Part shown: one piece after another, positions 1 to 8,083 of the stretch
Layout of the letters: each line of letters opens with the position of its first letter
Numbering within the stretch: the stretch's first letter is position 1
Assembly: GCF_934294775.1 (NCBI RefSeq)
Contig: NZ_CAKRAH010000040.1
Location: forward strand, 1-25,301
Source: an uncultured Dorea sp.
GTDB taxonomy: Bacteria; Bacillota; Clostridia; Lachnospirales; Lachnospiraceae
DNA: 25,301 bases
Direction of reading: 5' to 3'
The notes under the pieces: model-generated
Database searches by the model: none
Seen by the model: the letters and a program-made list of their open reading frames with translations, nothing else
What the model was told of the DNA's origin: nothing
Program-made: the position numbers and the translations under genes

Positions 1-10
1 TGAAATAGTT

Positions 11-90
11 GGAGGGCGTAACTGTGAGTGCTTACCCCGGGAGTATCATAAAAAGAACTACCGGGGTAAGCATCCTCAGTTACGCCCTTC
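11..90. repeat. Inverted repeat with 30-bp arms, hairpin
   Basis: Positions 11-40 and 61-90 are reverse complements at 26 of 30 positions and flank a 20-base loop. The inner ends (GCTTACCCCGG and its complement) match perfectly. There is no adjacent T-run, so it does not look like an ordinary intrinsic terminator. It could be one end of an intergenic repeat element or a structured RNA. The gene to its left lies outside the window. Confidence 0.8.
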
Positions 91-124
91 GTTTGATACA
101 TTAATTATCGCCTGCCAGTCACGA

Positions 125-341
125 CTTGCGTATGCCTTGGTATAAGGGCTGGGTAGCATTCGGAATGAGGCTTAGAAGTAGTTAGAGAGTCTGGATTCCC
201 GTTAACAGAAAGCAAATCCACTGTTTGAGACGAACGTCGAGTTTGGGTTTGCTTTCTGTTGTTTTTAGGGAATTCAGGCTCTCTTACTACTTCTTGCCTC
301 ATGGAGTCGCGGACCAGTTCTTATACCAAGGCATACGCAAG
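125..341. repeat. 217-bp imperfect palindrome, long-hairpin element
   Basis: The outer 22 bases (125-146, starting CTTGCGTATGCC) are a perfect reverse complement of 320-341. The inner arms also pair in long blocks: ATGAGGC at 164-170, AGAAGTAGT with AGAGAG and CTG near 174-193, ATTCCC near 195-200, and AACAGAAAGCAAA near 204-216, each with its complement on the right arm. The loop is centred near position 233. Minus-strand transcription leaving the P-type ATPase would run straight into it. I see no clear target-site duplication and no T-run. It may be a miniature inverted-repeat element or a long structured 3-prime RNA. The rest of 1-381 holds no supported gene. Confidence 0.85.
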
Positions 342-381
342 GACCGGGAATCCAACCCAAAGTAATGTATTAAACACCTAA

Positions 382-2814
382 TTACCCTTCTTTATGCGTA
401 ATCTTCCGATACCCTTCCCGTAATCCTTTCACCAAAAGTGTCAGATATCTAAGCACTGCCTCTGTTGCGATCGAGAATACCACGAATAGCATGATACATT
501 TCTTAGACATACTTGTAATTGCGAACAGCTTCGGCAGGAAGATGAAGCAGAGTACGCAGCCGGTCAGACAGCCACCCCATACTGCACCACGGAAGATATT
601 TACCGGCTTACAGATATTGAACAGGATAATAAATCCTACGATCAGAAGCAGGATTGTCGCTGCTGTCGAGATATCTGTTGCATTCACACCGAAGGTCTTT
701 CCGAATACTACCAGTGCTCCGACCATCAGTACATCTGTAAGTCCTGCAGGTAATGCTTTCAGGAATACATTCGTAAGGAAATGTCCTTTGATTCTTTCTT
801 TATTCGGCTGGAATGCCAAGAAGAATCCCGGTACTCCGATAGTAAACATACTGATCAATGATATCTGTGAAGGCTCCAGTGGATATGTGATCATCAGCAC
901 CACCGAAAACAGTGATAACAGGAATGAGAAGATATTCTTAACCAGGAACAGACTGGCTGATCTCTGGATATTATTTACCACTCGTCTTCCTTCCATTACA
1001 ACAGACGGCATGCATGCAAAATTAGACTCCAGTAATACTACCTGCGAAGCCTGTACTGCCGCATCACTTCCCGATGCCATGGCTACACTGCAGTCCGCAT
1101 CCTTCAAAGCCAGTACATCATTGACACCATCTCCGGTCATTGCTACCGTCTTGCCCTGATCCTTCAGTGCATGGACAAACTGTCTTTTCTGTGCCGGTGT
1201 TACGCGGCCAAATACCGTATAATTCGCTATCGCATCTGCGATCTCAGCATCTGTATGCAATGTAGCTGCATCAATATATCTGTCCGCATTTACGATACCA
1301 GCCTCTTTTGCCACTTCCGAAACGGTTAAAGGATTATCTCCGGATATAACTTTTACTTCCACTCCCTGCTCCGCAAAGTAAGCAAATGTCTCCGGTGCCT
1401 CTTTTCTGATTGGATTAGCAAGAAGTACATATCCCAGTGGATTCACTTTTCCGGTCAGTGCTTTTCCATCAAGCGTTCCGTCATACGTACCGAACACCAG
1501 AACACGATAACCTTTTCCTGCATATGTCTGGATTTCTTCTTTGTACGTATCATAGTCCTCTCTTAATACAAATTCCGGCGCACCAAGAACGTGCACTTCA
1601 TCATTATAAGTAACTCCACTGTACTTTGTTGCAGATGTAAATGGTGTAACAGATTCCGGCTTTCTTCCCGTTCCTTCTTTGAAATATTCTTTCAGAGCTT
1701 CCATTGTACTGTTATCACTGCTCATAGCCTTTGCAAAATCTCCAAGTATCTTCGTAAGATCTGTCATTTCATCTTCTTTATAATTCGAAGTCTTTACCAG
1801 ATCTTTTACACTCATGGAATTTTCTGTGATCGTTCCTGTCTTATCCACGCAAAGTACATTGACTCTGGCAAGGGTCTCAATACTCTTCATATCATGTAAC
1901 AGGACTTTTTTCTGCGCAAGACGCATGGCACTGACTGCCATCGCCACACTTGCAAGCAGATACAGGCCTTCTGGTATCATACCGATCACAGCTGCTACCA
2001 TCGAAGTAACACTGCTTCGGAACGGATCTCCGTTAAATAAAAAGCTCTGCACGAATAATACAATTCCAATTGGAATCAATGCAATACCTACTGCTTTTAC
2101 CAGTTTGTCAAGAGAGCGGATCATCTCTGACTGCTCCCCTTTCTGCATCGCTTTTGCTTCCAGTGTCAGTTTGGAAATATAGGAATCCACACCGACAGCA
2201 TCCAGTCTTGCATGACATTCTCCTGCCACGATAAAGCTTCCGGACATCAGTCTGTCTCCCGGATTTTTGGTAATCTCATCCGATTCACCTGTCAGCAGCG
2301 ATTCATTCACCTGTACACTTCCGTGTACCACTTCTGCGTCTGCACAGACCTGATTTCCTGCTTTGAATATAACGATATCATCTAATACAAGCTCTTCTGA
2401 ATTCACCCGTTGTATTTTTCCATCTCTCACAACATTTGCATGCGGTGCATTCAGCATATTTAACTTTTCAAGTGTACGTTTGGAACGTATTTCCTGTACA
2501 ATACCAATCAAAGTATTGAATATAATGACCGGAAGAAATGTCAGGTTACGGAACGAACCTACAATTATCAGTAAAATTGCAAGCACAAGAAAGATCAGGT
2601 TAAAATACGTAAATACATTTTCCTTAATAATCTCTTCCGTTGTCTGAGCCGGCGGATCGACTGACATATTTGACCAACCATCTCTTTTATGTTCTGCAGC
2701 CTGTGCACTGGTTAAGCCTGTCTGATATTCCGGCTCGTACCTGGTCGTCGGTGTACGTTCTATTTCATAATCCCAGGCTTCATCCTGTAGTTTTCGCCTG
2801 TCTTTTCGTTTCAT
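382..2814 (-). CDS. Cation-translocating P-type ATPase, CtpE-like
   Basis: This 810-residue membrane pump couples ATP hydrolysis to cation transport. The actuator motif TGES is at residues 175-178, the phosphorylated aspartate lies in DKTGT at 324-328, and the hinge motif TGDGVND is near residue 600. The M4 segment carries IPEGL at about 280-284, a motif shared with CtpE-type and other P2-like pumps rather than with copper or zinc P1B pumps. There is no N-terminal heavy-metal-binding domain. Hydrophobic segments cluster at about 70-110, 240-295 and the last 200 residues, as expected for about ten helices. Calcium is the best guess for the cargo, since mycobacterial CtpE transports calcium, but the ion cannot be read from sequence. 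AGGAGG lies about 6 bases before the ATG. The gene stands alone behind a structured leader. Confidence 0.9.
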   Translation of the reverse strand: MKRKDRRKLQDEAWDYEIERTPTTRYEPEYQTGLTSAQAAEHKRDGWSNMSVDPPAQTTEEIIKENVFTYFNLIFLVLAILLIIVGSFRNLTFLPVIIFNTLIGIVQEIRSKRTLEKLNMLNAPHANVVRDGKIQRVNSEELVLDDIVIFKAGNQVCADAEVVHGSVQVNESLLTGESDEITKNPGDRLMSGSFIVAGECHARLDAVGVDSYISKLTLEAKAMQKGEQSEMIRSLDKLVKAVGIALIPIGIVLFVQSFLFNGDPFRSSVTSMVAAVIGMIPEGLYLLASVAMAVSAMRLAQKKVLLHDMKSIETLARVNVLCVDKTGTITENSMSVKDLVKTSNYKEDEMTDLTKILGDFAKAMSSDNSTMEALKEYFKEGTGRKPESVTPFTSATKYSGVTYNDEVHVLGAPEFVLREDYDTYKEEIQTYAGKGYRVLVFGTYDGTLDGKALTGKVNPLGYVLLANPIRKEAPETFAYFAEQGVEVKVISGDNPLTVSEVAKEAGIVNADRYIDAATLHTDAEIADAIANYTVFGRVTPAQKRQFVHALKDQGKTVAMTGDGVNDVLALKDADCSVAMASGSDAAVQASQVVLLESNFACMPSVVMEGRRVVNNIQRSASLFLVKNIFSFLLSLFSVVLMITYPLEPSQISLISMFTIGVPGFFLAFQPNKERIKGHFLTNVFLKALPAGLTDVLMVGALVVFGKTFGVNATDISTAATILLLIVGFIILFNICKPVNIFRGAVWGGCLTGCVLCFIFLPKLFAITSMSKKCIMLFVVFSIATEAVLRYLTLLVKGLREGYRKITHKEG

Positions 2815-2851
2815 AATGTACCTCCTTGTCAGTTACATCCATTTTGGGGAA

Positions 2852-2987
2852 GCGTATTATTATGTGAACCACAATGTGTATATTAATACGCTCCAGAGTG
2901 TGTCTTAAAAATGCTTTCTGCAAGATATATGTCACAAATTGCAGAAATGATTTTTCAGACGCACTCTGGGTTGTATTTAGTATACAA
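2852..2987 (-). promoter_or_regulatory. Three-hairpin leader upstream of the P-type ATPase
   Basis: The 253-bp gap between the HD protein gene and the ATPase contains three consecutive inverted repeats. Arms at 2852-2859 and 2884-2891 are GCGTATTA and its complement. A 77-bp hairpin at 2893-2969 has about 31-base arms with roughly 27 matches, the outer ends being CCAGAGTG and CACTCTGG. A short hairpin at 2971-2987 has TTGTAT and ATACAA arms. None is followed by a T-run on the minus strand. A TATACT hexamer sits near 2979-2984 on the minus strand, but I could not find a convincing -35 partner. No known riboswitch consensus is evident. Confidence 0.6.
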
Positions 2988-3067
2988 CACATTATTGCAC
3001 AAATGTATTAACACTTTATGAAATCTGTATAACTTTTCTAATAAATATGTTTTTTCAATTCTATCCT

Positions 3068-3850
3068 TTATGCCTGTGAGCGCCAGCTAACATATTCATT
3101 CAATTCTTTCTTTACACGCTCCATCTCTTTTGCTGTATCTGGATTACCATAAGGGATTCTTGCAACCAGTTTGTCTACATAACGATTCTCAGCTATCAGC
3201 TCGTATGTTACTTTAAAATTAATGTCAAAAAAGTATGCAAGATAAGACATCCAGTAATCCATCTTTGTCTTTCTTGTCTCAGACAGTATCGATGTCCTTG
3301 CTTCAAATTGCTCCATGATCTCAGGGCTGATCGTTGAACTTCCTACCTCTTCTGCAGATACGCCAAGTATTGTTTCTATAGAGTCTTCTAATTTAACTCG
3401 GCAGTTGTCCAGTTTGTCCGCATCCCGGATAATCTTTGCATGCAGCAGCTGTCGTTCATCTTCAATCTTTTCTTTCGTATCCAGCGAATAATCGCTGTGT
3501 CTTGCTATTGCAGTCCGGATGATCTCATCCCAGGTATCTTCTTTGACAAACCTGCGGATCATACCTTCTTCGAACAGTATCTGCACTCCAAACGAAGCGT
3601 GATCCATCGTTCCCGGTTCAAAACTGTCGTAACGCTTTAACTGTTCAAATCTTCCTATATCGTGTAACAGACCTATCACCTGCGCAAGTTTACAGTCTTC
3701 TTCGGAAAGTTTCAGACCCTCCGCTATTTTTTTGCTGCATTTTACGACTCCATATGTATGTATTATTTTCAGCTTTACCTTATCATTGTCTCTGTCATAA
3801 CCATCCAGATATTTTTCAAATTCTTCTTCTGCGTGTTGTAAATCCATCAT
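3068..3850 (-). CDS. HD-domain phosphohydrolase
   Basis: This 260-residue soluble protein has the metal-binding pattern of the HD superfamily: His31 (IIHTYGV), the His63-Asp64 pair in GLLHDIGRFEQ, a later His in ARHSDY and an Asp in RDADKLDN. Such proteins hydrolyse phosphate esters of nucleotides or similar compounds; the substrate here is unknown. The gene starts 12 bases after the end of recQ on the same strand, so the two are probably co-transcribed. A GAAGGAG ribosome binding site precedes two adjacent ATG codons; the second (residue 2) is equally possible as start. Confidence 0.85.
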   Translation of the reverse strand: MMDLQHAEEEFEKYLDGYDRDNDKVKLKIIHTYGVVKCSKKIAEGLKLSEEDCKLAQVIGLLHDIGRFEQLKRYDSFEPGTMDHASFGVQILFEEGMIRRFVKEDTWDEIIRTAIARHSDYSLDTKEKIEDERQLLHAKIIRDADKLDNCRVKLEDSIETILGVSAEEVGSSTISPEIMEQFEARTSILSETRKTKMDYWMSYLAYFFDINFKVTYELIAENRYVDKLVARIPYGNPDTAKEMERVKKELNEYVSWRSQA

Positions 3851-3862
3851 CTGATTCTCCTT

Positions 3863-5740
3863 CTATCTATGGTTTAATATTCTTTCCAGGAATCTTTCCC
3901 CATATTTTTCAAGCTTATGTTCCCCAACTCCTGATACGTCCAGCATCTCATCCCGATTCTCCGGACGCATGACACACATACCGGCAAGCGTCTTATCTGC
4001 AAATACCATGTATGGCGGAATCTTTTCTTCTGACGCAATCTCTCTTCTAAGCTCACGAAGACTTTCGAATAATTCTGCATCTTGTTCTGAAAGTTCTGCT
4101 GCCACCGCTCCTTTTTTGCGGCGTTCCTTTTTTACCTTTGCATCAGACGTTTTCTCCGTCTCTTCTTTCGGAAGCTTCATGATCAGAGATTCTTCCGTCT
4201 CCATAAATGCTTTTCCTGCCGGTGTCAGACAGATTACCGGATACTTTTCTCCCTGTTCTTCTACATACTCACGAAACTGCAGTTCCCTTAAAATCTGTCT
4301 CAACCTTGGAACCGTTCTGTCAGTTAATTTTGCATATTCCGGATTCTTATCCAGATTCTTCCCAAATATCTTCTGACTTTTTCCTCCATGCACGATATCA
4401 ATCACTGTGGATGCCCCGTAATTCCAGTCCAGTGCATACAGACAGCGTAAAATGGTCTTCGCCTCTTCTGTAATATCCACCTCTTCAAACTGTGTCTGAC
4501 AGTTCAGACAGTTTCCACAGTAGGAGCTGCTCTTCTCTCCAAAATAGTTCAATATATACTGCCGCAGGCATTCGGAAGTAAAGCAGTAAAATGTCATCTG
4601 CTTCAGACGTTCCAGATCCCGTTCTCTTACGATCTGGCGTGTCACATCATCCAGCTCACTGTTTTCTTCCCCATTTTCAATAAACAATCTGTTCGTTCTT
4701 ACATCTCTTGGCTCATAATACAGGATACACTCTGAAGGTTCCCCGTCTCTTCCTGCACGTCCGGCCTCCTGATAATAGCTTTCCATATTTTTCGGCATAT
4801 TATAATGGATGACAAAGCGGACATCCGGCTTATCAATTCCCATACCAAATGCATTGGTTGCCACCATGATCTGGCGTTTTCCATATATAAAATTCTCCTG
4901 GTTTTCCTTGCGTTCTTCATCCGAAAGTCCCGCATGGTATCTTGTAACAGAAAATCCTTCATTTCTCAGATCATAACTCACCTGCTCCACGCTTTTTCTG
5001 GTCAGGCAGTAAATGATTCCACTATCCCCGGATGTGTCATATCCTTTTTCTTTCAGATAACTAACCAGCTCCTTATACTTATCCACCGGTTTCTTCACTG
5101 CAAAAAAAAGATTTCCACGGTCAAACCCGGTTGTTTCCACATATGGATCCTGAAGCTTTAATATATCCAGGATATCTTCCCGTACTTCCGCCGTTGCTGT
5201 TGCTGTGTATGCACCAACCACCGGACGATATGCCAGACGCTCCAGAAAATCCAGGATTTTCAGATACCCCGGTCTGAAGTCCTGTCCCCACTGCGACACA
5301 CAATGTGCCTCGTCCACCGCGACGAATGCTATCTTCACCTGCTCTGACAATGCAAAATCCAGAAAGCTATCTGTCTCTAACCGCTCCGGTGCTACATAGA
5401 TGATCTTATATCTTCCCTGTTTTGCAAGCTGCAATGCCTTATAATACTGCCCTGCTGTCAGGGAACTATTAAGGAAGGCTGCATGGATCCCCATCTGGTT
5501 CAATGTCCCTACCTGATCCTTCATCAACGAAATCAATGGTGAGATGACGATGGTAATTCCCTCCATCATAAGTGCCGGAACCTGATAACACACCGACTTT
5601 CCTGCACCGGTCGGCATGATTCCAAGAACGTCTCTTCCTTCCAGAACTGCCTCTATCACGGGAATCTGTCCTTCTCTGAAATGGTCGTATCCATAGTATT
5701 GCTTCAATATCTTTTCTGCGTCTTTTATTAATTTTTGCAT
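3863..5740 (-). CDS. recQ: ATP-dependent DNA helicase RecQ
   Basis: RecQ is a 3-prime to 5-prime DNA helicase used in recombination and replication-fork repair. With the start chosen here it has 625 residues. Walker A is MPTGAGKS at 42-49 and the DEAH box is at 143-146, followed by the RecQ-type HCVSQWGQDFRPGY segment. The C-terminal helicase lobe has the QEAGRAGRDG arginine-finger motif. A four-cysteine zinc site lies in the RQC region (CFTSECLRQ to CGNCLNC). A C-terminal HRDC domain follows, near residues 540-625. The ATG at 5740 has a GGGAG site 8 bases upstream. The frame is open upstream to an ATG at 5851, adding 37 Cys-rich residues, but that ATG lies only about 10 bases from the likely transcription start and lacks a good binding site. 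Confidence 0.95.
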   Translation of the reverse strand: MQKLIKDAEKILKQYYGYDHFREGQIPVIEAVLEGRDVLGIMPTGAGKSVCYQVPALMMEGITIVISPLISLMKDQVGTLNQMGIHAAFLNSSLTAGQYYKALQLAKQGRYKIIYVAPERLETDSFLDFALSEQVKIAFVAVDEAHCVSQWGQDFRPGYLKILDFLERLAYRPVVGAYTATATAEVREDILDILKLQDPYVETTGFDRGNLFFAVKKPVDKYKELVSYLKEKGYDTSGDSGIIYCLTRKSVEQVSYDLRNEGFSVTRYHAGLSDEERKENQENFIYGKRQIMVATNAFGMGIDKPDVRFVIHYNMPKNMESYYQEAGRAGRDGEPSECILYYEPRDVRTNRLFIENGEENSELDDVTRQIVRERDLERLKQMTFYCFTSECLRQYILNYFGEKSSSYCGNCLNCQTQFEEVDITEEAKTILRCLYALDWNYGASTVIDIVHGGKSQKIFGKNLDKNPEYAKLTDRTVPRLRQILRELQFREYVEEQGEKYPVICLTPAGKAFMETEESLIMKLPKEETEKTSDAKVKKERRKKGAVAAELSEQDAELFESLRELRREIASEEKIPPYMVFADKTLAGMCVMRPENRDEMLDVSGVGEHKLEKYGERFLERILNHR

Positions 5741-5867
5741 TTTGTATTCTCCCTTTATTCTTAATTTTGTAAATTCCCCTTTTCTATATTTACAGGCACA
5801 AACTTTACCACAGCATCCTCCATTTTCAGTTTTAAAAATTCCCATCTGCAAATACTTCTTATCTTTT

Positions 5868-5895
5868 ATAGTATCATACTATAGTTATAAAGCAA
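5868..5895 (-). promoter_or_regulatory. Probable recQ promoter
   Basis: On the minus strand TTGCTT (5890-5895) is separated by 16 bases from TACTAT (5868-5873). It lies back-to-back with the plus-strand promoter at 5918-5946. If used, transcription would start near 5861, leaving a leader of about 120 bases before the recQ ATG at 5740. The hexamers are only moderately close to consensus. Confidence 0.4.
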
Positions 5896-5917
5896 CGTTA
5901 CATAATCAACAAAATTT

Positions 5918-5946
5918 TTGACTTTCTATATCTTTTTCAGTATAAT
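5918..5946 (+). promoter_or_regulatory. Near-consensus sigma-A promoter
   Basis: TTGACT at 5918-5923 and TATAAT at 5941-5946 are separated by exactly 17 bases. The expected transcription start is about 5953, giving a leader of roughly 127 bases to the small-protein gene at 6080. Confidence 0.75.
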
Positions 5947-6026
5947 TGTCTCAGTTTCTTTATAACTTTATAATCAGATGTTTTAGGATTGTGAAAGCAT
6001 GAATGCGAAGCAATCCGTGTATCATA

Positions 6027-6050
6027 GGGGTCAAAATACCTTTTGCCCCC
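6027..6050 (+). promoter_or_regulatory. Leader hairpin before the small-protein gene
   Basis: GGGGTCAAAA (6027-6036) and TTTTGCCCC (6041-6049) form a stem with one bulged T and a four-base loop. The hairpin ends about 18 bases before the AGGAGG ribosome binding site. It could affect RNA stability or translation. There is no following T-run. Confidence 0.55.
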
Positions 6051-6079
6051 AACATCATAATATTTCAGGAGGATTAAAA

Positions 6080-6316
6080 ATGGATTTTCGTCAGATTGCT
6101 ATGATGCAGAAAATAAAATCAGGTATGGACCGTTTCCGTGCCAACCACCCAAAATTTCCAATGTTCCTGCGTGCGGTTTCACAGGATGCATTAGTGGAAG
6201 GAACCATTATCGAAATTAATGTTACCACTCCCGAAGGAAAAAATTACTGCACCAACGTCAGATTAAAAGCAGATGACATGGAATTATTCGATGCTTTTAA
6301 ATCTATGCAGAACTAA
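6080..6316 (+). CDS. Conserved-looking small protein of unknown function
   Basis: This 78-residue protein is not one I can assign to a named family. The ATG at 6080 is preceded by CAGGAGG with 7 bases of spacing, so it is preferred over the in-frame upstream ATG at 5999, which would add 27 residues without a binding site. The N-terminal third is a basic, Met-rich amphipathic stretch (residues 1-30). The centre and C-terminus look like a small beta-alpha fold (GTIIEINVTTPEG, then ADDMELFDAFKSM). There is no signal peptide, membrane segment or cysteine cluster; one Cys is near residue 56. It has its own near-consensus promoter and an intrinsic terminator, so it is a one-gene transcription unit. 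Confidence 0.75.
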   Translation: MDFRQIAMMQKIKSGMDRFRANHPKFPMFLRAVSQDALVEGTIIEINVTTPEGKNYCTNVRLKADDMELFDAFKSMQN

Positions 6317-6336
6317 GAGCTTTTTGATTCTGCTTT

Positions 6337-6383
6337 ATGCGTATACATATGGATTCATTTTCCAAAATGTATACGCATTTTTT
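6337..6383 (+). terminator. Intrinsic terminator after the small-protein gene
   Basis: The 12-base arms ATGCGTATACAT (6337-6348) and its perfect complement (6367-6378) enclose a loop that can pair further through GGA and TCC. The stem is followed by six T residues. It separates the small gene from hcp. Confidence 0.85.
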
Positions 6384-6458
6384 ATACCTGCGTATGCAAG
6401 AAAAACTGCCAGTGACAGGTTCTGTATATTTTCATCCGTATATTTTTCCTTTATCAGC

Positions 6459-6476
6459 AACATACTAAACCATGTT
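6459..6476. promoter_or_regulatory. Possible operator upstream of hcp
   Basis: AACAT and ATGTT form an inverted repeat with an 8-base spacer, 30 bases before the hcp start. Clostridial hcp genes are often controlled by Crp/Fnr-family nitrosative-stress regulators that bind short palindromes, but this site is weak and matches no consensus I can name with confidence. Confidence 0.25.
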
Positions 6477-6505
6477 ATAAATCTACAACAAGGAAGGTAT
6501 TTATT

Positions 6506-8083
6506 ATGGAAGAAATGTTTTGTTTCCAGTGTCAGCAGACTGCTCATAATTCTGGCTGTGAAGGGCGTGCCGGTGTCTGCGGGAAGAAAAGTGATACTGC
6601 TAATTATCAGGATGAACTGACCAGTGCACTCATCGGCCTCTCACGTGCCGTGCGTAAAAAACTTGCCCTGAATCCGGATGCTTCTTTCGGTCACGCCGAT
6701 GAACTTATCTTAAAAGGGCTATTCACCACCATTACCAATGTTAATTTTTTCAACGATACAATTATGGAACTCATTCATGAAGTGAACATAGAAAAAGACC
6801 GGATCTACCCGGATATCATGAATTATGATGTCCGTCATATCTGGGAAAACCAGGAAGATATACGGTCACTAAAATCACTGATTCTTTTCGGTCTGCGCGG
6901 TATGGCTGCATACGCTTACCACGCATATGCGCTGGATTATGTGGATCGGAATGTCCTGGATTTCTTTTATGAAGGGTTGGAAGCGGTTGGCTCTGAAAAA
7001 AATTCTGATGAGTTGCTGACGCTTGTATTAAAGACAGGCGAAATCAATTTCCGATGCATGGAACTTCTGGATCATGCCAACTCCGGTGCTTACGGAAATC
7101 CGGTACCGACAGAAGTTCCGCTGACCATCGAAAAAGGGCCATTTATCGTCGTCAGCGGACATGACCTTCATGATATGGAATTATTATTAAAGCAGACAGA
7201 AGGCAAAGGAATCAATATCTACACCCACAGTGAAATGCTGCCGGCACATGGATATCCGGAGTTAAAGAAATATTCTCATTTAAAAGGGAACTTTGGAACT
7301 GCCTGGCAGAGTCAGCAGTCGGAATTTCATAATATTCCGGCACCTGTTTTGTTTACTACAAACTGCCTGATGCCGGTACGTCAAAGTTACTGTGACCGTG
7401 TATTTACCACTTCAATCGTATCTTATCCTGACCTTGTTCATATCGGGGACGATAAAGATTTTACCCCTGTTATCGAAAAAGCACTGGAATGCAGGGGCTA
7501 CCCTGAAGATCATCCAATGACCGGTATCAACGGCGGCTCTACGGTTACGACAGGATTCGCCCACAATGCCGTCCTTTCCCATGCAGGGCACATTGTAGAA
7601 CTGATCAAAGCCGGCAAGATCCGCCATATCTTTCTGATCGGCGGATGCGACGGTGCCGCTCCGGGACGCAGTTATTATACGGATTTCGCCAAGGCTGCAC
7701 CTATGGATACTCTGATTCTGACACTGGCCTGCGGCAAATACCGTCTGAATGACCTTGATCTTGGTTCCATCGACGGTATTCCAAGGATTCTGGATATGGG
7801 ACAATGTAATGATGCCTACAGTGCCATCAAGGTTGCACTTACACTTGCGGAAGTTTTCAACTGCACAGTAAACGACCTCCCGCTCACCCTGGTTCTTTCC
7901 TGGTATGAACAGAAGGCCGTATGTATCCTTCTTACGTTATTATCACTCGGTGTCAAAAACATCCTGCTTGGACCAACACTTCCGGCATTCGTCTCTGAGA
8001 ATGTGTGGAAGATACTGGTGGAGAATTATAATATTCAGAAGATCAGTACTGTGGAGGAAGATATGAAGAAAATTCTGGGTTAA
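6506..8083 (+). CDS. hcp: Hybrid cluster protein (hydroxylamine/NO reductase)
   Basis: Hcp reduces hydroxylamine in vitro and is thought to act on nitric oxide or protein S-nitrosylation in the anaerobic cytoplasm. The 525 residues are full length for the shorter class of the family. The N-terminal Fe-S cysteines are Cys6, Cys9, Cys18 and Cys25. Hybrid-cluster ligands are recognisable: His in SGHDLHDM, Glu in THSEMLP, Cys in TTNCLMP, Cys in GGCDGAAPGRSYY, Cys in LACGKYRLN, Cys in MGQCNDAYS, and Glu/Lys in WYEQKAV. The start has GGAAGG upstream. No partner reductase (hcr) is adjacent, so electrons must come from elsewhere. Its TAA shares the bases TTAA (8080-8083) with the stop codon of the convergent gene. 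Confidence 0.97.
   Translation: MEEMFCFQCQQTAHNSGCEGRAGVCGKKSDTANYQDELTSALIGLSRAVRKKLALNPDASFGHADELILKGLFTTITNVNFFNDTIMELIHEVNIEKDRIYPDIMNYDVRHIWENQEDIRSLKSLILFGLRGMAAYAYHAYALDYVDRNVLDFFYEGLEAVGSEKNSDELLTLVLKTGEINFRCMELLDHANSGAYGNPVPTEVPLTIEKGPFIVVSGHDLHDMELLLKQTEGKGINIYTHSEMLPAHGYPELKKYSHLKGNFGTAWQSQQSEFHNIPAPVLFTTNCLMPVRQSYCDRVFTTSIVSYPDLVHIGDDKDFTPVIEKALECRGYPEDHPMTGINGGSTVTTGFAHNAVLSHAGHIVELIKAGKIRHIFLIGGCDGAAPGRSYYTDFAKAAPMDTLILTLACGKYRLNDLDLGSIDGIPRILDMGQCNDAYSAIKVALTLAEVFNCTVNDLPLTLVLSWYEQKAVCILLTLLSLGVKNILLGPTLPAFVSENVWKILVENYNIQKISTVEEDMKKILG

Noticed and set aside
491..1159. 222-codon plus-strand open frame
   Set aside because: It lies wholly within the P-type ATPase on the other strand; it lacks a ribosome binding site and recognisable motifs.
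2815..3067. Manganese (yybP-ykoY) or magnesium riboswitch upstream of the cation ATPase
   Set aside because: The conserved core blocks of these riboswitches are not visible; only inverted repeats are.
7412..7804. 130-codon minus-strand frame
   Set aside because: It is antisense to hcp, whose catalytic motifs are read in the plus frame.
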